In this document: one piece after another, positions 33,346 through 46,033 of the stretch
Numbering within the stretch: position 1 is the first letter of the stretch
Layout: the number at the start of each line of letters is the position of its first letter
NCBI GenBank assembly: GCA_026874595.1
Contig: CM049311.1
Location: forward strand, 44,455,676 to 44,519,675
Direction of reading: 5' to 3'
From: Sipunculus nudus
Lineage: Eukaryota > Annelida > Sipuncula > Golfingiida > Sipunculidae
DNA: 64,000 bases
Position numbers and translations under genes: made by a program
Notes under the pieces: model-generated
Told to the model about the DNA's origin: nothing
The model's database searches: none
What the model saw: the letters and a program-made list of their open reading frames with translations, nothing else

Positions 33346-35637
33346 ATAATAAGAGAATCATATGATTTTGTAATGGGGAAATATAACTGATATGTTTATT
33401 AAAATAATATTAAAGAATATATTCATGAATGCATTCATGAATACATTTTGAAAGTATTTGCATGAGTATTCATATATTTTCATTTTTACCTGAATTCCCA
33501 TTCTTTATGCAAGAAATTTTATAATGGAGTACAAAATCATATTCGTATTTAAATACAATTACAAAGTATTTGCACCATGTCTGGAATTTATTCAGTTTTC
33601 ACCAATGATGTTGGGAATCCAGAATATACAAAATTCACACATTTAAATAATGATCATAAGTACCTGGTTTTATGGCTTTTATTTATATTAAAAAATAACT
33701 GTAAAAAATTCATTTTGGACTAATTTCACATCAATGTACACACTAGACACAGCAGGAATCTAGATTAATATTATCAACTGCATCTTTGTCTAATTTCCTT
33801 CATATGATCCCTAATGATTAGTAATGAATAATATGATTTACTTCTTTATCATTAAAATTTAACTGAAAAATGCCATAGGTGACTGCATGGTGTTATTTGG
33901 AATATGTGACATTCTACCCATCGATACAAGATTCTTATATCATCAGTAACTGCAAGTTAATTTCCTGTTATTATAAACTAACAAATTCCTTTTCTATTTT
34001 TCTTTAATTTGTTATTAAAAACCAATAAAAATTTATTAATTTATTGTTTTTTGTTATGTTCTTGGTTAAAACTACTAGATGAGTTGGGTTGGACACCTGG
34101 ATCAACTGTGGCTTGCCATAAGCTGCCTGGATTCCATGTATGCCTCCCCTCAAGCGTGCATAATTTGATGAAAGGTCAACAAGGTCAACATACAGGTGAC
34201 TCAAGAGGGGCTGGAGAGAGCCAAAGTCTGACAGGGTCTCATAAAAAACATTAATAAAAGCTACAATTTTTGGCCAATTTCTTTCAGCTTTCTAAACTAA
34301 AAAGCTGAAATGCTTATGTGTGCATGATATGAAAATTATATCAACAGTGCTCACGGGAAACAAACGTGCCATGGTCACAGTTGGGCAAAATTTAAGGTAC
34401 TAATTTTATATTTATACTAAATAAAATTTGAAAAATTCAGAACTAATTTTGGGTATTCAATTGAATCTTGATTAAATAATGTTACATCCCTGACAAAAAA
34501 ATCTCTAGCTTCAGCAATGCTCTTGTTAAGGGAGTAAATATATTTCTTGATTTTTTACAAAGTGCATAATGTTTGGGCCCATAACTTAAAACAATTACAC
34601 AATACTGACATCATTCTGGCATGTGCATAAAGAATGAAAAATATGTATATTATTTATGATTTAAGTCAGATCAGTGGTTTTGATATTAGGCAGTCTTGTA
34701 GTGTAACAATGGGTTTTTAATGGAAAAATGAAGTTTTTCATTAATATCTCGAATGTCCTAGTGACCAAATTCTTGGCATGGTAGGGCATTTTGGAGACAT
34801 CTAACTGTATGCTGAATTTAAGGAACTTAGAGCTGAAGCTGGGGAGCTGAGCTCTTGCAAACTGCATAACACTAGCTTGATGTAAACAATATGTTACATG
34901 GTGCTTGAAAACTTGATTAAAATCTACAGTTTTTGATCAACTGGTTTCAAATTTTTGGTGTTAATAGTTGAAATGCTAACAAAAACATGCTGTGAAAATT
35001 AAATCCACAGTACTTACAGGAAAAAAACGTGCCATGGTCAAAGTTGGGCAAAATTTAAGGTACCAATTTTTTATTTTTATTAATATTTTAAAAAATTTAA
35101 AAGATTTTCATCTAATTTTGGGTATACAATTTAATTTTGATTAATTAAAGTTATATTACTGGAAAAAAGGTCCATAGCATTAACATTTTTTGTGTTAAGT
35201 GATCAAATATCTTTTCTGATTTTTTACAAAATGCATTATGTTTGGGCCCATAACTTTTTTAAATTAAATAATACAGACATAATTTCTGGCATGTATATAG
35301 GAACTATATAGAGGAATATTTATGGTAAATATGAGGTAAAACAGATGAGTGGTTTTGATATTAGGCAGTCCTGAAGTGTGAAAATAGGTTTTTAATAAAA
35401 AATTGAGGTTTTTCCTTAATTTCTCAAAGGAACGAAGTAGCAAACACCCAGTTTTCGGCTTGGTAGGAGATCTTGGGGACATCTAACATTATGCCGAATT
35501 TTGGATTCCTAGGTCTTACGGTTTCAAAACGTGCCACATCTACGGACGGACGGACGGACGGACGGACGGACAGACGGACGGACGACGGACAATGGACCAC
35601 GACTATAGCTCAGATGACTTATAGTCAGCTGAGCTAA
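33346..35637 (+). repeat. Long dispersed repeat with RGAC/hairpin tail (unit a)
   Basis: Runs from an A+T-rich part (palindrome at 33421-33442), through CACCATGTCTGG, ATGATCATAAGTACCTGG and GATGAGTTGGGTTGGACACC, to two rounds of AACGTGCCATGGTCA...GGGCAAAATTTAAGGTAC. The tail has a pure ACGG tract from about 35544 and the perfect stem-loop at 35607-35635. With the heads at 32698 or 33022 this may be the longest complete copy in the window. Confidence 0.8.
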
Positions 35638-37945
35638 AAAATGATAAGAAAATCATGATTTTTTTAAAAATAAAATATAACTGAAATGATTATTAAAATA
35701 ATATTATAGAATATATTCATGAATGCATTCATGAAAACATTTTGAGTTTTTTGAGTATTTGCACTGGTATTCAAATACTTTCATTTTTACCTGAATTCCC
35801 ATTCTTATGCAATAAATTTTTTTAATGCAATACATATTCATATTCGTATTCAAATACATTTGCAAAGCATTCGCACCATGTCTAGTAGTTTTAGCCAAAC
35901 AATGATGTTGAGAATCCAGAATATACAACATTCACAAATTTAAATAATGATCATAAGTACCTGGTTTTATGGCTTTTATTTATATTAAAAAAAGTAAATG
36001 TAATATATTCACTTTGGACTACTTTCACATCAATCTACATACTAGACACAGTAGGAATCTAGATTAATACTATCAATTGCATCTTTGTCTATCATTAATT
36101 TCCTTCATATGATCCCTAATGATTAGTAATGAATAATATAATTTATTTTTTTATCATTAAAATTTAACTGAAAAATACCATAGGTGACTGCATGGTGTTA
36201 TTTGGAATAACATTGACACTGACATTCTATCCATCCATACAAGATTCTTACGTCATCAGTAACTGCAAGTTAATTTTCTGTTACTCATCAACTAATTCCT
36301 CTTCTATTAATTTTTCTTTAATTTGTTATTAAAAACCAATAAAAATTATTAATTTATTGTTTATTGTTATGTTGTTTTTCAAAACAACTACTAGATGAGT
36401 TGGGAGTGAAAACCTGGATCAACTGTGGCTGGGCATTAGCTGCCTGGCTGCCCCAGTGTACGCCTCGCCTCAAGCGTGCATAATCTGATGAAAGGTCAAC
36501 AAGGTCAACATACAGGTGACTGAAGAGAGGCTGGATTGAGCCTGGGTCTGACATGGTCTCATAAAAACATTAATAAAAGCTACGATATTTGGCCAATTTC
36601 TTTCAGCTTTCTAAACTAAAAAGATGAAATCCTTATATGTGCATGATATGAAAATTATATCAACAGTGCTCTCAGGAGACAAATGTGCCATGGTCAAAGT
36701 TGGGCAAAATTTAAGGTACTAATTTTATATTTATACTAATAACTTATAAAATTTGAAAAATTCAGAACTAATTTTTGGTATTCAATTGAATTTTGATTAA
36801 ATAATGTTACATCGCTGACAAATAATCTCTAGCTTTAGCAATCCTCTTGTTAACGGAGTAAATATATTTCTTGATTTTTTAGTGCATTATGTTTGGGCCA
36901 ATAAATTAAAACAATTACGCAATACTGACATCATTTCTGGTATGTGCATAGCGAATGTATAGAAAAATATGTATATTATATATGATCAAAGTCAGATCAG
37001 TGGTTTTGATATTAGGCAATCTTACAGTGTAACAATGGGTTTTTAATGGAAAAATGAAGTTTTTCATTAATATCTCGAAGGAATTAAGTCCTAGTGATCA
37101 AAATTCTTGGCATGGTAGGGGATTTTGGAGACATCTAACTGTATGCCAAATTTAAGGAACTTAAGAGCTGAAGCTGGGGAGCTGAGCTCTAGCAAACTGC
37201 ATAACACTAGCTTGATGAAAACAATATGTGACATGGTGCTTAAAAACTTGAATAAAATCTACAGTTTTTGATCAACTGGTTTCAAATTTTTGGTGTTAAC
37301 AGTTGAAATGGTAACAAAAACATACTTCGAAAATTAAATCCTCAGCAGTTACAGGGAAAAACGTGCCATGGTCAAACTTTTATAATTTTATATTTTTGCC
37401 AATATTTAAACAAATTTATCAGATTTTGATCTAATTTTTGGTATACAATTTAATTTTGATTAATCAAAGTTGTATTACTGAAAAAAAGTCCCTACCTTTA
37501 ACACTTTTGGTCTTAAGTGACCAAATTTCTTTCCAGATTTTTTTTACAAAGTCCATTATGTTTGGGCCCATAACTTTTTTAAATCAAATAATACTGACTC
37601 AATTTCTGGCATGTACATAGGAACTATATAGAGGAATATTTATGGTAAATATGAAGAAAACCAATGAGTGGTTTAGATATTAGGCAGTCCTGAAGTGTGA
37701 AAATAGATTTCTAATAAAAAATTGAGGTTTTTCCTTAATATCTCGAAGGAACGAAGTCCTATTGACCCAATTTTCGGCATGGTAGAAGATTGTGGGGACA
37801 TCTAACTGTATGCCTTATTTCAGATTCGTAGGTCTAATGGTGTCGAAACGTGCCAGTCTTACGGACGGGCATCCGGATGGACGGACAGACAGACAGACAG
37901 ACGGACGACGGACAATGGACCACGACTATAGCTCAGATGACTTAA
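35638..37945 (+). repeat. Long dispersed repeat (unit b), tail cut in hairpin
   Basis: Parallel to unit a from the A+T-rich start through GATGAGTTGGGAGTGAAAAC and GTGCCATGGTCAAAGTTGGG. The tail tract GGACAGACAGACAGACAGAC (about 37881) leads to ATAGCTCAGATGACTTA, then the sequence switches to unrelated DNA (ACACATCGCTCGGGACACAA), so the right half of the stem-loop is missing. Confidence 0.8.
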
Positions 37946-38667
37946 CACATCGCTCGGGACACAACCACAACACTTGTCAATCATGCGGTGCCCTGACAGA
38001 CCAGGCCCCGAAAATGTAATGCATGTTCCCGCCAGCTGAAACATTGCGTGTTGAGGCTCACAAGACCTTGTTATGGTAAACAGACACACGTGGACTGTGT
38101 TCATAAACACGCATAGCCATAAAAAGGTGTCAAACAGCCTTGCATGAAGTGCTGGGAGGTTTTGCTGGGAAACATTTGCATAAAGCAAAACTGAACTGAG
38201 AGTTTGACAGAATACGCATTATATTGCTCTGATAATGTCCCTTTAAATAAGGTTCATACGTAACTGGATATACGGCTTTAATTTATGTTTAACATATGTT
38301 AATTTATGTTCTACACACTGGACAAGAGTCTTTGGACAATTATTCACATTGTAGACATAATGAGAACTTGTCTAAGCTCTGATTTGTTTAATAACATTTG
38401 AATAATTTTATTTTTTAATACATATAAAGAAAAAATGAACAGTTATCTCAGCTGTAAAACCAATACATATGTAAAAAATACCTCAAGGATTAATACACCC
38501 AATAAGTTATACAAGGAACAAACTTGAGATGAGGAAATAAAGGGATCTTTAATATAAATTTTGATTATTTACCAAGTATATATCATGTGACATCTGTTAT
38601 AGTCATGACTCTTGATATCGTAAGTCAAACATAATGACGTCTGTAATCAGTATTAATCTGGGTAAAA
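37361..38667 (+). repeat. 1.3-kb near-identical duplication, left copy
   Basis: Matches 40921-42226 with only scattered differences at an offset of about 3,559-3,560 bp. It includes the truncated tail and about 720 bp of otherwise unrepeated DNA beyond it. The duplicated 75- and 109-codon open frames inside it have no coding features. Confidence 0.9.
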
Positions 38668-39345
38668 TTTTTAATTATTCATATTTTATTTTTTTCTAAA
38701 TTTTGCAAATAATATAAATTAATAAACTTAAACACTTGGAAAATACCTGTAAATCTAGATTATTTTTATATTATCAACTGCAGCCTTGTCTATCATTGAT
38801 TTGCTTCATATAGTCCCTAAAAGTATAAATCAATTTTATTCTATTTTTTTTTTCATTATTAAGTTACATTATTACATTATTAAGGTATCTACATGGTGTC
38901 CTATGGAACGCACTTAGGGCCATTCATACAAGATCCATACAACATCAGTAATTGCAAGGTAAAACCCTGTTACTCATTAACTATTAATTCATTAATTCCC
39001 TTTTCCATTATTTCTTTAAGTTGTTATTATAAACCAATAAGAAAATCATAATTGTTTATCGATATGTTGTTGACCAAAACAACTACTAGAGAAGGGGGTT
39101 GGGCACCTAGGGCCAGATGTGGCCTGCCAAGAGCAAGCTAGCTGCCCAGTATTCCCCGCATGAAACGTGTATAGTTAGCCTCAAGGGTCAACAAGGATGA
39201 CATGCAGGCTACTAAATAGGGCTGGTGAAAAAATATTCAAAGGTTTTTACTGTTCTGATGTAAGGAAATCCTCATCTTATAAACATCCACAATTTATTAG
39301 CAATTCATCACTTTGTGGACATAATTAAATGTTCACTTTAATCAT
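38668..39345 (+). repeat. Diverged fragment of the long repeat
   Basis: Shows ACAACTACTAGAGAAGGGGG, GGGCACCTAGGGCC and AAGGGTCAACAAGGATGACA, matching the middle part of units a, b and c at lower identity. No gene. Confidence 0.6.
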
Positions 39346-40920
39346 TTTAACACCTTGTTCACTGGTATTCATATACTTTCATTTTTACCTGAATTCCCAT
39401 TCTTTATGCAAGAAATTTTATAATGGAGTACATATTCATATTCGTATTTAAAAACAATTGCAAAGTATTCGCACCATGTCTGGTATTTATTCAGTTTTCA
39501 CCAAACAATGATGTTGAGAATCCAGAATATACAAAATTCACACATTTAAATAATGATCATAAGTACCTGGTTTTATGGCTTTTATTTATTAAAAAAAAAT
39601 GTAACATATTAATTTTGGACTAATTTCACATCAATGTACATACTAGACACAGTAGGAATCTAGATTAATATTATCAACTGCATCTTTGTCTATCATTAAT
39701 TTCCTTCATATGATCCCTAATGATTAGTAATGAATAATATGATTTACTTTTTTATCATTAAAATTGAACTGAAAAATACCATAGGTGACTGCATGGTGTT
39801 ATTTGGAATACGTGACATTCTGTCCATCGATACAAGATTCTTATATCCTGTTATTATAAACTAACAAATTCCTTTTCCATATTTCTTTAATCTGTTATTA
39901 AAAACCAATAAAAATTTATTAATTTATTGTTTATTGTTATGTTGTTGGTTAAAACTACTAGATGAGTTGGGTTGGACACCTGGATCAACTGTGGCTGGCC
40001 ATAAGCTGCCTGGCTGCCCCAGTGTATGCCTCGCCTCAAGCATGCATAATTTGCTGAAAGTTCAACAAGGACAACAAACAGGTGACTCAAGAGGGGCTGG
40101 AGAGACTCAAGGTCTGACAAGGTCTCATAAAAACATTAATAAAAGCTACAATATTTGGCAAATTTCTTTCAGCTTTCTAAACTAAAAAGCTGAAATCCTT
40201 ATGCGTGCATGATATGAAAATTATATCAACAGTGCTCACAGGAAACAAACGTGCTATGGTCAAAGTTGGGCAAAATTTGAGGTACTAATTTTATATTTAT
40301 ACTAATAACTTGTAAAATTTGAAAAATTCAGAACTAATTTTGGGTATTCAATGGAATCTTGATTAAATTATGTTACAACCCTGACAAAAAAACTCTAGCT
40401 TCAGCAATCCCCTTGTTAAGGAAGTAAATATATTTCTTGATTTTTTACAAAGTGCATTATGTTTGGGCCCATAACTTAAAACAGTTACACAATACTGACA
40501 TCATTTCTGGCATGTGGATATAGAATGTATAGAAAAATATGTATATTATATATGATTAAAGTCAGATCAGTGGTTTTGATATAGGGCAGTCTTGAAGTGT
40601 AACAATTGGATTTTTAAGGAAAAATGAAGTTTTTCATTAATATCTCGAAGGTATTAAGTCCTAGTGACCAAATTCTGGGTATGGTAGGGGATTTTGGAGA
40701 CATCTAATTGTATGCAAAATTTTAGGAACTGAGAGCTGAAGCTGGGGAGCTGCAAACTGCATAACACTAGCTTGATGTAAACAATATGTGACATGGTGCT
40801 TGAAAACTTGAATAAAATCTACAGTTTTTGATCGACTGGTTTCAAATTTTTGGTGTTAACAGACAAAATGCTAACAAAAACATGCTGTGAAAATTAAATC
40901 CACAGTACTTACAGGAAAAA
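39346..40920 (+). repeat. Long dispersed repeat (unit c), upstream part
   Basis: Parallel to 33465-35030, including TCGCACCATGTCTGG, GATGAGTTGGGTTGGACACC and ATAACACTAGCTTGATG. It continues into the duplicated block at 40921. Confidence 0.8.
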
Positions 40921-42226
40921 ACGTGCCATGGTCAAACTTTTATAATTTTATATTTTTGCCAATATTTAAACAAATTTATCAGATTTTGATCTAATTTTTG
41001 GTATACAATTTAATTTTGATTAATCAAAGTTGCATTACTGAAAAAAAGTCCCTACCTTTAACACTTTTGGTCTTAAGTGACCAAATTTCTTTCCTGATTT
41101 TTTTACAAAGTCCATTATGTTTGGGCCCATAACTTTTTTAAATTAAATAATACTGACTCAATTTCTGGCATGTATATAGGAACTATATAGAGGAATATTT
41201 ATGGTAAATATGAAGAAAACCAATGAGTGGTTTTGATATTAGGCAGTCCTGAAGTGTGAAAATAGATTTCTAATAAAAAATTGAGGTTTTTCCTTAATAT
41301 CTCGAAAGAACGAAGTCCTATTAACCCAATTTTCGGCATGGTAGAAGATTTTGGGGACATCTAACTGTATGCCTTATTTCAGATTCGTAGGTCTAATGGT
41401 GTCGAAACGTGCCAGTCTTACGGACGGACATCCGGATGGACGGACAGACAGACAGACAGACGGACGACGGACAATGGACCACGACTATAGCTCAGATGAC
41501 TTAACACATCGCTTGGGACACAACCACAACACTTGTCAATCATGCGGTGCCCTGACAGACCAGGCCCCGAAAATGTAATGCATGTTCCCGCCGACTTAAA
41601 CATTGCGTGTTGAGGCTCACAAGACCTTGTTATGGTAAACAGACACACGTGGACTGTGTTCATAAACACGCATAGCCATAAAAAGGTGTCAAACAGCCTT
41701 GCATGAACTGCTGGGAGGTTTTGCTGGGAAACATCTGCATAAAGCAAAACTGAACTGAGAGTTTGACAGAATACGCATTATATTGCTCTGATAATGTCCC
41801 TTTAAATAAGGTTCATACGTAACTGGATATACGGCTTTAATTTATGTTTAACATATGTTAATTTATGTTCTACACACTGGACAAGAGTCTTTGGACAATT
41901 ATTCACATTGTAAACATAATGAGAACTTGTCTAAGCTCTGATTTGTTTAATAACATTTGAATAATTTTATTTTTTAATACATATAAAGAAAAAATGAACA
42001 GTTATCTCAGCTGTAAAACCAATACATATGTAAAAAATACCTCAAGGATTAATACACCCAATAAGTTATACAAGGAACAAACTTGAGATGAGGAAATAAA
42101 GGGATCTTTAATATAAATTTTGATTATTTACCAAGTATATATCATGTGACATCTGTTATAGTCATGACTCTTGATATCGTAAGGCAGACATAATGACGTC
42201 TGTAATCAGTATTAATCTGGGTAAAA
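40921..42226 (+). repeat. 1.3-kb near-identical duplication, right copy
   Basis: Right copy of 37361-38667. Both of its ends abut the same sequence, AAAAACGTGCCATGGTCAAA, at about 40917 and 42222. Confidence 0.9.
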
Positions 42227-42670
42227 ACGTGCCATGGTCAAAGTTGGGCAAAATTTAAGGTACCAATTTTTTATTTTTGCTAATATTTTAAAAAATTTAA
42301 AAGATTTTGATCTAATTTTGGGTATACAATTTAATTTTGATTAATTAAAGTTATATTACTGGAAAAAGTCCATAGCTTTAACGTGTTTTGTGTTACGTGA
42401 TCAAATATCTTTCTTGATTTTTTACAGTGCATATTGTTTGGGCCCATAACTTTTTTAAATTATATAATACAGACATAATTTCTGGCATGTACATAGGAAC
42501 TATATAGAGGAATATTTATGGTAAATATGAGGAAAACCAGATGAGTGGTTTAGGTATTAGGCAGCCCTGAAGTGTGAAAATAGGTTTTTAATAAAAAATT
42601 GAGGTTTTTCATTAATTTCTCAAAGGAACAAAGTCGCTAAGACCCAGTTTTCAACTTGGTAGGAGATCTT
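42227..42670 (+). repeat. Internal fragment of the long repeat
   Basis: Continues from GTGCCATGGTCAAAGTTGGG through TTGTTTGGGCCCATAAC and ATATAGAGGAATATTTATGG to the region just before a tail, as in units a and b. Confidence 0.75.
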
Positions 42671-43503
42671 GGGGACATCTAACATTATGCCGGATTTTGG
42701 ATTCCTAGATCTTACGGTTTCAAAACGTGCCACATCTACGGACGGACGGACCACGACTATAGCTCAGATGACTTATCGTCAGCTGAGCTAAAAATGTGCC
42801 GTGGTCGAAATAGGGCAAACTTTAAGATAATGATTTAACATTTATGCCAATAACCTAAAAAAAATAAAAATTTTGATCTAATTTCTAGTATACAATTAAA
42901 ACTAACATTGAACATTGATATGTGCATGAAATAAGCTCATTAGCTTAAATAATTATCACGTTAAGTGAGTTTATATATTCCCTGATTTGAATACTGCTCC
43001 CATTGTCACTCTCACTGTCTTCTTTATAATTATCAATATCTCTCATGGTACATCCTCTGTCTCATTTTCCATATGAAACAGATTATTGGGGACATCTAAC
43101 ATTATGCCGGATTTTGGATTCCTAGGTCTTACGGTTTCAAAACGTGCCACATCTACGGACGGACGGACCACGACTATAGCTCAGATGACTTATCGTCAGC
43201 TGAGCTAAAAATGTGCCGTGGTCGAAATTGGGCAAACTTTAAGATAATGATTTAACATTTATGCCAATAACCTAAAAAGATAAAAGTTTTGATCTAATTT
43301 CTAGTATACAATTAAAACTAACATTGAACATTGATATGTGCATGAAATAAGCTCATTAGCTTAAATAATTATCACGTTAAGTGAGTTTATATATTCCCTG
43401 ATTTGAATACTGCTCCCATTGTCACTCTCACTGTCTTCTTTATAATTATCAATATCTCTCATGTCATCATCCTCTGTCTCATTTTCCTCATGAAACAGAT
43501 TAT
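42671..43503 (+). repeat. 417-bp tandem duplication including two RGAC tails
   Basis: Units begin GGGGACATCTAACATTATGC at 42671 and 43088. Each contains a short ACGGACGGACC tract, the stem-loop with CTTATCGTCAGCTGAGCT, and about 330 bp of the same downstream DNA. The few differences cluster near the unit ends. Confidence 0.85.
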
Positions 43504-43830
43504 CCGGAACTCACTCTCCATCAAACAACTTAGGGATGAAATTTCCTCCTTCATCCAACCATGTTTCAAGTGTCCCAATCATTTATAAGAGAATTGTGCG
43601 CATTTGCCGAGGTATGGTTGACAAGTTTGACCCTGGAGATTTTCTGCTCAAGGACATAGAGGCAGCGGGGAAGGTTGGCGGGGTCAAAGGAACTGCATGA
43701 GCTTGGACAGAGTTTGCTTTGCATTTCTCTGCGGAAACTCTTTTGGTTCATATCTTGGGACTTACTCCTAATCCCAAAAAGGGCGCAAAAGTACTTGTTC
43801 ATTGTCTTCAAAACTGAAGCTGGTACTGTT
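43504..43830. other. Possible coding scrap, both strands open
   Basis: Plus strand 43588-43817 reads IVRICRGMVDKFDPGDFLLK, DIEAAGKVGGVKGTA, a stop, then FALHFSAETLLVHILGLTPN. The minus strand is open over 43811-43566 (CSSFDPANLPRCLYVLEQKI...). Composition is less A+T-rich than the surroundings. Neither reading matches a family I know, so this is only a place to look. Confidence 0.2.
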
Positions 43831-44110
43831 TGAGAAGCCCGAGAATAAGAAGAATTAATATATATTTGAAAACTGTTTTCGAATATTTAAAGTGTATGTA
43901 CATTCCGCAAGTGAATAAGAGAATCATCTCATAATAAATCAGATAAGTTCACTCAAACTCGTCTGTATTACCATACAACGGATCAACCTGACCCTACCTG
44001 TCTCCTGTAACTGATGACCTTGACCTTGAAATAAGTTACTATGCTTTGAGAACTACTTTATTGGAACCTCAATCAATCTTCCACTGAAACTGTGAGATTG
44101 TGTCAAAATA

Positions 44111-44160
<50 letters not shown>

Positions 44161-44397
44161 TTCGTGCAAAAATAGGAAAACATCTGCTTTAAGGGCCTCA
44201 GAGTGACCTTGACCTTGGGCCTTTATTTTGACCTCAGGTTGCCGTGAAAATATGTTTATCATGTCGGCCATGCTTGAAAACATACAACAAGATACAATGA
44301 TTATCCAAATTTGCGAAGGCATTCCAGAAATATTGTGATCCGAAGGTTGCATGGCATTATTGTGGCAAATCACCAATATAGGAGAAGGGGTTGGTTT
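43831..44397. other. No gene; TA microsatellite
   Basis: A (TA)n tract occupies about 44114-44157. TGACCTTGACCTTG motifs flank it (about 44010-44030 and 44200-44220), suggesting worn repeat DNA. Confidence 0.5.
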
Positions 44398-44545
44398 TTT
44401 TGAGCTGCAGGGCAGAACTACCATCTGTGCAGCTTAAGACTGCCATATTCTAATGTCCCAAATTATACTTCAACGGAAAATACACCTAAGATTAACGATA
44501 AAATTTTGCAATTAAATCGATGTATCCCTGGGACTATAACCCATG
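44398..44545 (-). repeat. Short element, minus-oriented member of an inverted pair
   Basis: Begins GAGCTGCAGGGCAGAACTAC and ends CGATGTATCCCTGGGACTAT, the reverse complement of 32556-32697 with small differences. Confidence 0.75.
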
Positions 44546-45314
44546 TCTATGTATATGCATAATATGAAATAAATCTGTCCATTAGTTTTTGACTTATAAT
44601 GCTCACAGTACTGTTAAGTGGCAATGATGGGGGTATCAAACGGCACGAAAACAAGTAAAAGAATAACAGGTGGCGCCACCTATTTCCGGTACATGACAAC
44701 ACTATCCAAGATCTTCGATGTAGTTGATTTTTGGACCAATCCATGGATCACTTATTGAGATATTAATGATTTTGTATAATTTTCACCATATATGGCAATA
44801 TTCACGGTCAAGGCCACTGTAACAGGAAGGGTCATGACCCAAATTTATATATACATCATCCCATAACCCATGTTTATGTATATGCATAATATGAAAGAAA
44901 TCGGTCCATTAGTTTTTGACTTATAATGCTCACAGTACTATTAAGTGGCATTGATGGGGGTATTAAACGGCACGAAAAAAAGTAAAAGAATAACAGGTGG
45001 CGCCACCAGTTCCCGGTGCTTGACAATACTATCCAAGATCTTTGGTCAAGTTGATTTTTGGACCAATCCATGCATCCCTTATTGAGATATTAATGATTTT
45101 GTGTGATTTCCACCACATATGGCAATATTCAAGGTCAAGGCCACTCTCATAGGAAACATCATCCCATAACCCATATCTATGTATTTGCATAATATAAAAG
45201 AAATCTGTCCATCAGTTTTTGACTTATAATGCTCACAGTACTGTCAAGTGGCAAGCGGCGGCGGCTGCTGGACCGGCATGAAAACATAGTATCCCCCGAT
45301 TTTGTCTGGGGATA
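44546..45314 (+). repeat. Two GGTGGCGCCACC units with intact GTATCCCC hairpin tail
   Basis: Palindromes at about 44669 and 44996, each preceded by TTGACTTATAATGCTCACAG and followed by CTATCCAAGATCTT and ATTGAGATATTAATGATTTT. After CGGCGGCGGCTGCTGGACC the copy ends with GTATCCCC-11 nt-GGGGATAC at about 45288-45314 and CAATAAA. Confidence 0.8.
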
Positions 45315-46033
45315 CAATAAATTTTCTGTGTATAAAATTTCATATCTGAAACTGTAACGATTTTGATTTGTGCCCTGTTAACAGATGTCTGGCCAAATGG
45401 CACAAGGTTGATCGATATAGCATAGATCATTTCCAGTAAGGTCAGATAAAAAGTTCATATCTATATGGTAAACATGAGAAAATAAAGAGACCTGTGCGCT
45501 GAAGCGCCACTTTCACTGCATGCAGGCGCCGGACACAAAATGCTGCGTCGTGTGCGTACCATTAATACACGTGCAGATATACTTATCAACAAAGACTTGA
45601 TTATCATACCAAACTCAGTTTAATTGCATCATAGGTCATAGCTAGTGAAACACTGCTAGGTACATGAATAGAAGTCTGCAAAATAGAAACACTTCCATGA
45701 CTTGATTATCAATCAGTATATAAATTATCATAAGCAGTTGCACTAATCAGTCAAAACCAAGATAAATATACACAAACAACGGTGACACTTAAATACCAAT
45801 AGTTTGGAACAAGCCTACTATTAAGGGGAGTGCATCATTTATGGAACCATTCATGAATAAAGCCAATAAAGTACCTGATATCTTATCTTACTACAATAAA
45901 AAAAAAAAGTTTCATAAATGCTCCAAGGTGTCTCAGAGTAGGTCTCAGTGTGATTTGTTTCCATGACAACCATCCCGGTGTTTTCTAATGAAAGCTTATT
46001 GCAAAGAGAAATGCCAAATCATTTGCATGCAAA
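45315..46033. other. Non-repetitive-looking DNA, no gene
   Basis: No family motifs from the rest of the window. It could be distal 3' flank or 3' UTR of the minus-strand MYPT gene. Confidence 0.4.

Noticed and set aside
37792-42226. Pairs of 75- and 109-codon frames seen twice
   Set aside because: Duplicated only because the 1.3-kb block is duplicated; they include the RGAC tract and lack coding features.
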